Part shown: positions 38,105 to 48,300 of the stretch, one piece after another
Numbering within the stretch: position 1 is the stretch's first letter
How the letters are laid out: the number at the start of each line of letters is the position of its first letter
Source: Paragordius varius
Taxonomy: Eukaryota > Nematomorpha
DNA length: 64,000 nucleotides
Direction of reading: 5' to 3'
NCBI GenBank assembly: GCA_964247055.1
Contig: OZ176055.1
Span: 7,068,001 to 7,132,000, forward strand
Made by a program: the position numbers and the translations under genes
Notes under the pieces: model-generated
The model's database searches: none
What the model was told of the DNA's origin: nothing
Seen by the model: the letters and a program-made list of their open reading frames with translations, nothing else

Positions 38105-40018
38105 ATGTCAAAAAATTATTGCGTACAAAATCGTGAAAAAATTGAACCGATTTCTTTACAGAATCTTTTACCATTGTTTGACAATTGTCCTTGCGCAAAA
38201 AAACCGAAAAAGGAAATAAACTATGACAATCATGTTCAGATTAACAATGATAAGAAAGATAATTCCGAAAAAATTGGTAAATTCATTAGTAAAAATTTGC
38301 AAAATTCTTCGATACAAGCACTAAATTCTAGTAAAGATGATTTTGTAAGTAACTCATCCACAGATACTTTGATAGAAAATGCGACAACAGGCGTGAACGA
38401 GAATTCACCTCTAACCAAAAGTTTAATAAAACTGAACAATAATTTCCTACCTCAAAATGATACAAATTTTACTATGAATAAAGAACCATTTAACGGAGAA
38501 TCGGTTAAAATCAATAATGATAGAACCTGTGACGATGTACAGAATCTTGATCAATTATTAAAATATTTATCGCTCGTTTTCTATAAATCTCTCAATGTTT
38601 CCCAATTTTTGACATCGTATGCCGTAAACGCCGTTCCCCTCCTATCATGTTTGGCTTATATGCCACAAATATTGAAGCAATGTTTGAAACAATCACAAAC
38701 TCCTGATGATAGTACAATGAAATTTGAGGACCCACATAATTCATTTTCCCCTAATACAGAGTATTGGAATGGCGAATTTAGTAAAATTTGGAACTTTCAT
38801 CACAAACTATGGCTTAATGTTTTAGAGTTACGGGACATGTTTGGTGACACTTTCCTTACAAGCATACAAAATCAAATTGAGGGTAAATTAAAAAATAATG
38901 ACAATAATAGTAGTCAAGACAGTCAAATTTCATCTCTAACCTTTAACTGTAGTGATACAAAGGATATCGAACCAAAAAAAACTGATAATTTATATTATTC
39001 AATCTATTCAAGTGCTGCTAATATACCTTCTAATTTAAGCACTATTGAAAGCAATATAGTTTCCACAAATGCCCGCATCAGTGAGTTGTTGAATCATAAT
39101 GTTTTATTGGGTAGCAAGACGGTAGACTACGTGAATCCATTTACAAATATTCCGACGCCCCCTAGTAAATTTGTTATTAATGCATTTAGAAAAAGATAAT
39201 CATTTATGTATCGATAGCCCTGACACAACTATCAATAAATGTATGATGTCCCAATCACAAATGTGTAATGAAGAGAAAACCAATTTTACTAAAAATGAGC
39301 TTGACACTCAAATTATATCCACTATTAAAAATGGAACTAAGAAAATGATATCAAGTAAGCAAAACATTATTCTTTTAAAATAATTATTCATGTATCTATT
39401 TACAGTATGTATAACAGTTCTAGTTTTATTCAGTATTGCCAGATGCACACACATTAAAGATAACTATCAACTTGGGGTTATTTTTTTCCTTTTTTGTATT
39501 ATCTAATATAAAGGTGCTTTGCTGTTCATGCTCTCTAACAAAATTTAATGAAATACTAAGAATATATAGTTATTCACAATATATTTGCGTTACCATTTTT
39601 CTATGTACACCCCTAGTTTCTCCTATTAATTTTTCCGGCCCCTTAAAAACAGATCTATGATTTTAATTTTAATACTTAAATGTGTGCTGCGGTGTTAGAA
39701 TGTTCCAACGGTTGTACATCAACCACTGCTGTCTCACCTTATAAACGGGAAAGATTTACATTTAAATCAACACACCTGGAAATTCTGGAGAGATACTTTA
39801 AGGAAGATCCATATCCAGATGCTAACAAACGCGATGTAATAGCACAGACATGCAACGAAATTGTTAGCCAACAGATTGGTCGTGAATTGGTACCTAAAGA
39901 AAAAGTTACGATACACGTGGTTGCCAATTGGTTTGCGAATCGTCGCAAAGAAAGTCGACGAAAAAAAGGTATTATTTCACAAAGATTTATATACAACTAA
40001 AACATTTTAGAAGAATAA
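38105..40018 (+). CDS. HMBOX-class homeodomain protein (HMBOX1/HOT1-like)
   Basis: Four exons: 38105-39164, 39190-39354, 39699-39968 and 40011-40018, giving 500 codons plus stop with matching phases. The atypical homeodomain is at about residues 423-498: RERFTFKSTHLEILERYF, then DPYPDANKRDVIAQTCNEI, an extended loop, and a third helix with VVANWFANRRKESRRKK. The long spacing between helices 2 and 3, the YPD..KR..IA..CN block and WFANRRKE are the marks of HMBOX1. HMBOX1 is a nuclear DNA-binding protein, in vertebrates also a telomere-repeat binder. The 410 residues before it are Asn/Ser/Lys-rich, and I did not find the POU-like domain of vertebrate HMBOX1. The protein ends right after the homeodomain. 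Exon 4 is tiny, and intron retention there would only change the last residues. Confidence 0.82.
39165..39189 (+). other. 25-nt mini-intron (HMBOX-class gene, intron 1)
   Basis: It begins GTAAAT and ends CATTTAG, phase 1. Removing it joins IPTPPK to KDNHLCIDSPD and continues a 55-codon open frame. Leaving it in gives a stop at 39197-39199. Confidence 0.75.
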
Positions 40019-41347
40019 GCATTTTTTGCAACCTATTATATACTTAATAATATATTTCATTTATAATTTTGACAAGCAATATTTTTCTTCTACAATCGAA
40101 ATTTATTTAATAGTTAATGGGGTTCTGTCAGACCAAATAAAATTAACGATAAAATAAAAATTTGGTGCTTAATATTTGCTTTTGGAGCACATGCTTCATC
40201 TGTTTAAAGAACTTTCTTTGTGAGAAAGTTTTAAATTGATGTCTGAAGAATACCTGAAATGTAAAAGGACAAACTTGAAGTACAAATAGTAATTTAATCA
40301 ATATAACCGAATACAGTTAGTTTGTATACACTGTGGTAAATACTTAAAATAATTACCAAATTATAATAAATATTTATCCATAAACAGAGCACAGAAGTAT
40401 TTCGTCCCGAATTAATGCAGGAAATATCGTGAACGGCAAATTTGACGACTTGATCCTGTTTTGTACAAATCAGCACTGTTTAAAAGATCCACAAAATTGA
40501 ATTCCCAAAAAATCTAATTACCTTTGCATTACGGATTTTATTTAATATGCTAGTGTCAATCTATATATATATATATATATATACATATTTATATTTACAT
40601 TCGCTTTATGTGTGATAACGCGCATATTCAATCCTTGTGACAATCATCACTGTAACAAAACTCTTATGCAAGATAAATATGCAGTATTTAACAAATATCA
40701 ACAACGATTATTATTGATATTCATTTCATTAATACATAAAATTTGCCCTCATATCCATTTTTAAAAGCAAAGGCTCTAAAATTTATTTTTGCCATTCTAA
40801 GAAAATATTTTGTGATAATTTATCATAGTCTATCTCTATCGTGTCGCTATGAGTTTAAGTATGCTTGCCATCGTTTGTGATTACAATGCAGATGAAATTA
40901 ATGCTGTCGGAATAATATTGATTAGTCGCTCCAAATTTTATCACACTAAGATAAAAATTTCTAGTACCATATATAAACTGAATCCAAAATAGGAGGATAT
41001 AAAAGAATATTCTGATATATGTATATTCTGAATTCATCATGATTCTTGGAGTTTTAGAACTTACTAGTAATATACGAAAGTTATTTGCACTTTTGTGAAA
41101 TTGCTATACCGTAAAATCGCAAACTTAGCGCCCATGTTTGATCAAAATTTATAATAAAAGCTATATGATTTATTCCAAAAAATATAATAAAAAATATGAT
41201 ATAAGGAAAATAGGTACTTATTAATTTTAAACAAAATCCAAAATTCCAAATTTTCGTTCTCCTAAAAGGGGTAGATCTCTTAACGCTATAATTTTTTTAT
41301 TCATGTTAGATTATGGCAAAAAATATTTTTTAAAAAGTGCATACTTT
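40019..41347. other. Spacer after the HMBOX-class gene
   Basis: AT-rich, with a (TA)n run at 40561-40583. No supported exon. Confidence 0.45.
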
Positions 41348-43099
41348 GGGTGGAAAGATAAAAAAATCGCTCTTGATTTGTAAATCAAGCGTAGTAAGTT
41401 GAGCAAGTTTAATTAAACCAGCCAACGTACTTTTGAAGATTGGTGATAAAAAACACTTAAGTCAAGTCTTTAGCTTATGAATTTAACATTTTTTTCCCCG
41501 GAAATATTTTGTCAATTCCAAAATTGATGAAATAAGGCACAAAAAGATAAACAATCAATACAATATGCATTTATTAAAGTTTTTCAAACTCAGTGGCACT
41601 TATCTTATAAATTATTATATTTCTAAATATTGAGCCCGGTAACTAAAATATTTAAGTTGATTAACACTCTCTATTATTTTACCACTTTACTCATTTTGTT
41701 AGGAGCCCATTTGCAAATATAATGGAGAGATGTTTATACAATATAACATATTATTTTTAATTGACTATCAAATTACATTTGATATTTATGAATAATAAGT
41801 CTATACATGTTATAATGGTGAAAACGAAGATTTGAAAATTTAAACAAAATTAATACCTAAATATTAATTAAGGACATTTTCGTTCAATTTTTTTCCGAGT
41901 TAACTGAATTGATAAATTTAGCATATTTTTATATGCATTGTTCTTAAATATTAGCAGAGTTTTTTTAAATATTATCCTCTTTTGTATCCAGCCAATTTGA
42001 AAGTGTGATTAGCCAAAAATTATCAAATAAACAATTTATAGAATTAAAGGTTTTAATAATATATAAAGCTACAATTACACACATAAATAGTTTCCAAAAT
42101 AATTTTATCCAATATGTCAAGTGTGCCCTATCGACACTTGCGAAACTTTAAGTTTTACTTGATCACATGTTATCAACTCCGAATCAAGTTTTCTTGCTTG
42201 ACTTAAGTCGTGTAATGTTAAATTTTTTATCACATGAATGCGAGCCATGACTTGACTTGCAAGTTTTTCAAGTCATGGCCGCTTTCATGTGATATAATTT
42301 AACATTTGACGACTTAAATCAAGGGAAAAAATCATATGATTAAAAAAACTTGAAGATTTGGTAAGCGTAGTGCACTAACAGATTTAAAAATATGGGTTAA
42401 ATTATTTGCTATGTATCTATATAATTTAGGCTTTATATGTAATTAAACCTTTTGTTGATGCTATAAACTGTTTATCTCATAATTTTTGGCTAATTAACCT
42501 ATCCAAATTTGGTGGTACAAAAGAGGATAAATTTTTATAAAAAAAGAACAATGCATATAATAATATGCTAAATTAATTAATTCCGTGAACTCGCAAAAAC
42601 TTTGATTCACGAAAATATCTAAAAATAAATAATTAAATATTAATCTTGTTATCTTCGTTTTACATATAATAAACGCTAAAAATTACTTCACCATTAAAAC
42701 ATGTAAAGAGTTATTTTATCATAAATTATTTCAAATATAATATAATAGCAATTAAAAATAATAATCAGTTATTATAATGAATAAACATCCCATTCAAATT
42801 TTAAATGGACACCTAACAAAGTAGTGTAGTAAATTATAGGAGTGTTTTCAAGGCCAATGTTTTTGCACCTTCATTTTAGTTGTTGGGTTAAATATAAAAT
42901 CTATAGCCTTTTATACCTTATTTTATAAAATTTGGCTAAAATGATCAAAATAATTTCCGAAAAATTCGAATTAGTGTCAAAAAATGTTACATTCACAAGC
43001 AAAAGACTAGATTTAACTGTTTTTTATCATCGATCTTCAAGACACTTGCTAAAAAAACTTGCTCAACTTGCTAAGCTTGACTTTTTTATCACCCCACCC
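41348..43099. mobile_element. Long foldback element, about 1.75 kb inverted repeat
   Basis: The left arm runs about 41348-42257 and the right arm about 42267-43099, meeting at a centre near 42262. Matching blocks in inverted order include the ends GGGTGG.AAGATAAAAAA / TTTTTTATCACCCCACCC and AAGTTGAGCAAGTTT / AAACTTGCTCAACTT. The arms also pair at TTTGTTAGGAGCCCATTT / AAATGGACACCTAACAAA and around the centre at GAGCCATGACTTGA / TCAAGTCATGGC. The arms are diverged by many changes, so it is old. Many short CAAGTCA/TGACTTG motifs lie inside. No transposase is visible and the class is unknown. Confidence 0.75.
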
Positions 43100-43439
43100 A
43101 TTTTTTTACAAATTTTCATCTAAATTAAAAGCAAACGAACCTTTTAGTTTACATTCTCAGGCAGTAAAATGTTCAACATCACCAAATTATAAAGTGTTTT
43201 TATAATTTATTAAAGCGTTTTTTACCGTTTTTATCTAACCTTAAAGTGTTAACTTGCCACCATAATTTTGTATAATTTAATTTTTTGAACAAAATTTTCA
43301 TTTTATCGGTAATTTTTTTAAATTTCGCATATTTTTTATAATATCGGCCTGGTCTTTTTTTGGTGAAATTCCCATTCGGTAAAATTGTGAATCTCTAAGC
43401 ATTTATATTTCACAAATTTTATATTTAGCACTTTGATTT
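43100..43439. other. Spacer between foldback elements
   Basis: AT-rich, nothing recognised. Confidence 0.4.
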
Positions 43440-43838
43440 AAATTAAGGTAGCTAGTGACATCAGAAAATATCTGAAATAATATTTAAAATTACTGAAAGA
43501 GTTTGTTCCAATTTAAATTTTGACTTTTATCCTGATAATAAAAAATAAGCCTAAATATTATATCGTCTTAACGCAAAAATTAAAGTTAATTTATTTTAAC
43601 ACATCAACATTAATATAAAGAAAAATTCATTTATTCATTATTTTCTTTAATGTTAACCTTCAGGTTTATATCTATAAAATAAGTATTAAAAACCTTTCAA
43701 AATATTATATAAGTGAAAACTTTTGCCATAGTTTGAATTTACACCATATTTAAAATTTATGGATGGGGTCTTTAAATACACCAATTTGAATCAAATGACT
43801 AAAATAAATGTGTTGTATTTAACTGTTAACATGTGCAT
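43440..43838. mobile_element. Solitary right arm of the TTAA inverted-repeat family
   Basis: It resembles the right arm of 43840-45153 in the same orientation (GGGGTCTTTAAATACACCAA, TTTGAATCAAATGACTAAAA). It abuts the left end of that element, giving a head-to-tail arrangement of family members. Confidence 0.6.
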
Positions 43839-43839
43839 T

Positions 43840-45153
43840 AACACTTGGATACAAAACATTCATTTTAGTCCTTCGATTCAAATTGGGGTAGTTAAATACC
43901 CCAGGCCTGTTTAAAATTAAATTCTTTAAAAAATATGTAAGGAATCAAAACCATGGCAAAATTTTGCACTTATATAAGATTAATAAACCGAAATATATAA
44001 AAAAATTTTATTCAAAAATACTTTATATTACTTTTAAGCTAAAACCGAAAGGTAAAAATTTAGACAACGTGACATATGTGCAATGGCAAAATTAAAAAAT
44101 AATACAAAATAAACCGCTTTTTCTGTTTCTATCAATGTTAGATGTAATTTAAATAAAAAATAAGCTATAATTCTACCCTTAAAATTAAATAAATACGATA
44201 TTTTGCAAAAATTTTGTAAAATAAAAATGGCGGCGAAGTAGTTAGACATGGAACTTTTTATTCAAAACAAAATTTCATTTAGATATTTTGGCATATTAAT
44301 ATAATTTTTATTAGGATAGAAGCATAAATTTGAATTGGGACCGTTTCCTTCAGTAGTTTTGTAAAAATCCTAAATCAAATTTGGTCTGGGGTATTTAGAT
44401 ACCCCAAATGGAATCGAAGTGTTAATCACACTTGTAAGGCCTAAAATATGCACCATGTTTTCTAGGATATAATATATTTCATTTTTTTCTTTGTAGTATT
44501 GTGGAGTAATTGGAAAAAAGCAATTTTTTACTTATAAAGAATATACCCCAAAGCACCGGGGTAATATTTTAACACTTCAATTCACATTGAAGTATCTAAT
44601 ACCTTAGACTAACTTTGACTTAGGATTTTGGAAAAACTACCGAAGGAAACGGTCCTGATTTAAATTTATGCTTCTATCCGACTCAAAATTATATAAATAT
44701 GCCAAAATATCTAAATAAAATTTTGTTTTGAAAAAAAAGTTCCAAATCAAACTACTTCTACGCCATTTTTATTTTGTAAGATTTTTGCAAAATATTGTTT
44801 TCATTTAATTTTAAGGGTAAAATTAAAGCTTATTTTTTATTTAAATTACATTTAACATTGATAGAAATAAAAAAAAGCGGTTTATTTTGTATTATTTTTT
44901 AATTTTGCCATTGCACACATGTCACGTTGACTAAATTTTTACCTTTCGGTTTTAGCTTACAATAAGTAATATCAAGTAGTTTTGAAATTTTTTTATATAT
45001 TTCCGTTTGTTAATGTTATATAAGTGCAAAGTTTTGCCAAGGTTTCGATTGCTTCCATATTTTTTAAAGAATATTTTTTTAAACAGGACTGGGGTATTTA
45101 ACTACCCCAATTTGAATCGAAGGACTAAAAGGAATCTGTTGTATCCAAGTGTT
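43840..45153. mobile_element. Foldback/long terminal-inverted-repeat element, TTAA-bordered (piggyBac-like MITE)
   Basis: The ends are ATTAACACTTGGATAC and GTATCCAAGTGTTAAT. Each arm is about 550 bp: 43840-44390 pairs with about 44590-45153. Paired blocks include AGTCCTTCGATTCAAATTGGGG, AACGTGACATATGTGCAATGG and GGACCGTTTCCTTCAGTAGTTT with their complements. TTAA at both borders suggests piggyBac-type movement, but no transposase is present. The right end is about 190 bp before the Rab11-FIP start codon. Other members are at 3081-4110, 8398-8865, 23706-24231 and 43440-43838. Confidence 0.75.
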
Positions 45154-45313
45154 AATAACCACAACATATATATTCTACCAGTTTATCCCCGATATTCGCA
45201 CTATGTTATGCATAATATTAATATAGGCTGTGTTAAGCATAATTATATTATTTATAAAATGATTAAAACAAAAAAATAGCTTTGTTTAAATCAATATTGT
45301 GAATGTGCATCTG

Positions 45314-45324
45314 ATTTTTTACAG
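45314..45324 (+). promoter_or_regulatory. Candidate 3' splice acceptor just upstream of the Rab11-FIP start
   Basis: A T-rich tract ending ACAG lies 16 nt before the ATG at 45341. It could end a 5'-UTR intron or serve as a spliced-leader trans-splice site. A tiny upstream ORF (ATG TTA CTT TGA, 45325-45336) follows it. Confidence 0.4.
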
Positions 45325-45340
45325 ATGTTACTTTGAAGTT

Positions 45341-48300
45341 ATGCAAATACCTAATGTAGTAATTGTTACAGGTATTTTTCCAACTATAATAAATTTTAGT
45401 TTTGGCCGCTAATATAAAGAAAATCAAAGGAAAAAACGGTATTTTGCAAGAATTTATAATAGGCTTTAATAATCCGTATGTTACAATATCGTTGGGCAAC
45501 GAAAAATTTAAAACTTCAGTTTACGAATCTACAAACAGTCCTGAATGGAATGAATCTTGCGAATTGTAATTTTGTTAATTATTTTATATTATATAATTTT
45601 TTTTAATTATTTAGTCCAATACCAGAAAAGCGAAGTGCTCTAACCTTAAATCTTTATCACCATACAAATGGGATTGCTGATGATTTTATCGGCCAAGTTA
45701 TAATTCCATTGTCAGATTTCTCAGATGATTTAACCAAAACATATTCAAAGTATGCTTTATTTATATGTTGCAATTTATGCATTATGATATAACAAAAATA
45801 TATAACAAAAAATAAGCGTACAATAACCTAGTAACTAGAAACTAAAATTAGTATAAAATATATTGAAATCTTTTTGTAGTCTATAATTACAAGCAAATAT
45901 ATTTTACTTAGTTGAAGCTAAATAATTTACCAGATTTTTACCATTTGATTAATTTAATGAAATAATTACTAATATTAGAGCACAAATCAAGTTGATTGAA
46001 TTGCGAAAACTATTTTAAACGTATACTCTATTTTTTGAAAAAACTAATACGACGATATTAAAAATTGGAATACAATATCTAACATCTCCCTCTATACTTT
46101 GGCGTCGAGATATTATTTTAGGTGATTTACTCCGTCAAAAACCCATATGTCCAGCAGTGATGTCTGGCGAATAACCCTTTTGCCTTTTCCTTCGGAATTC
46201 ACACAACTTCTATCCGGTTGAAACTTTGTCGAAATCTTCTGATTTCTGGCGCGAAAAATGATTTCTATCATGCTTTTGGTCTCCGGTCACAAAAACTTGT
46301 TTGGACATTTTTTAGGATACAAATAAGACGTTTGATGTTAACATTAAATATCGCCACATCTGAAACATTCCAAGGATTTAATCCATGGATGTGCCATAAT
46401 TTGTCGCAAAAAATGTCCAGCCACTGTTTATAGACTGGAAGTTTAAAGGCGATGGTCATAGAATATTCACGAGGTTTTTATAGAAAGTATCTAATGAATA
46501 AAGCTTGGATTTGGAACAAGAAAGGCTCGCGGAAAAGTATGGCTATTCGCTAGACATCATCCCACATCAAATGGGTATTGTCGGTCGAGGGAAATCCTGT
46601 GAATAATATAAGATATTTTATTAACTCAATTGCATTATGATGTTATTAGTTTTATTTTAAGATAGAAAACATGCTTTTCGCCATTGTCAACGATAGGAAA
46701 ATATATACAATTTATCCAATTTAACAAGTAATATTGTGTAACATGAACAATGTAAACAATTCGAGAGGCATGTTTTGTATTTAAATATAACTACGAACAA
46801 AATATAAGTTACTATACATTTCTATAATTTTATTAAATAATGCTGGATAGCATGTACAGCAAAGGGCAGAATTATTTTTTTCTTGCTGTTAGTCAATAAG
46901 TAAGCTCTTTGCGATATATCCTATTTGGCAATATTTTATGCAAAACCATCATTGTATTTTTACACATACTGTAATGCAAATGCGAACAAATATTACAGCG
47001 ACCTATACAAATATTAAATATTAACAGTACATCGCTAGTTTTATATTATAAAATGTCATACAGCATTACCAATATAAAGTAATATTAATAGCTAAAAGCA
47101 GAAAAAACGAAAAATAAGCTTTTTATATGCTTTGAATTTAAGCAAAATATGTTGCCTTCTGCTGCAAATGCTATGTGGCACTTAATTAAAAACTAGCAAT
47201 GTATTTTTATTTTTTATTTATATTATTTTTTTATTTTCTCTGAGATAATGTGTGTTGAATTTTATTCATAAACACACACGGCTGGGAATGTAGGCTGTCA
47301 TCAAAAACATTGAAATATGCAGTTCAGTTTAATCTCTTATTAGTTTTTTGTTGTTACATATTATCACATAACTTATTTCTAATTTAAAATGTTTGATATA
47401 TAATATTAAATATTATACATAATAATTGATTTACAAATAGATGGTACCCGCTGAAATCCAAATCTGGGAAACAAGAAATTGAAGGTATCCGTGGGGAACT
47501 TCAAGTCAGTACAGCTTTCGAATACAGAAACATAACTTCCAATCATGACAAAGGGGACTCCAGCGCGTTACAAAAGAACAATGATAATGGCTCTTCTCAG
47601 TCACGAAAATCTATTCTTTCCATTTCAAGTTTGGGTTTGAGCAGTGGTGGAGGAGGGGGGAAAAATTTGATGAACAAAAAAATGTTGACAAATTCAGTCA
47701 ATAAACTTGTGAATAAGGCCTCCACCATATCCTTTAAAGGAATTCATAGCAAAAAATCGGGGGACGAAGATATAAATATTACTCCTACATTTTCTCGTGA
47801 AAGCAAGAAGATTTCTGAAGAACCCAAAGAAACGTTTTTTGACGGTAGTGAACTTAGCTTAAACAGTATTGTTAGTAATACAACCGAAAATTCAATAGCC
47901 ACTCCTGAACTAAAATCGAAAAATTATTTAACTGGTCACAATTATGGTGCTGGAGGACAGGTGTCACAAAGTGCATGGGAACTTAGTGGGAAAGATGGTA
48001 GCAGTTTGAAAAAGAAGAAAAAAATATCGCTAGTTGTCGGCCACATGGCAAAAAATATTGGTATTTCTATATTTTTTGTGTAATTTACGTTAATTAACCG
48101 TTAATTTCCTTTTTTATATTAATTTATAATCAATTTTTTGTGTTTTTAGGTTCAAAATTAAAGGATAGTTTAGACACCACGGGATCAATATTAGACCTTA
48201 AACACTCTCCTTCAATTCCTGGTCCTCTAAAAAATAGTATAAGTCAATTTTCATTGAACACCTCATCGCACGATAATACAGAGGAGAATGATAAGGGGGA

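Noticed and set aside
39436-39660. 74-codon ORF in intron 2 of the HMBOX-class gene as an extra exon
   Set aside because: Splicing directly from 39354 to 39699 keeps phase and leads straight into the homeodomain. This ORF is low-complexity and no acceptor/donor pair made it fit better. It remains possible but unsupported.
41380-41420. Short hairpin with CTTGATTTGTAAATCAAG as a tRNA-like or RNA gene
   Set aside because: No tRNA arms or TTCGA-type loop. It lies at the end of the foldback element and is part of its inverted structure.
46218-46459. Short ORFs on both strands as host genes inside the Rab11-FIP intron
   Set aside because: No recognisable family or splice context. Recorded only as an unidentified GC-richer block.
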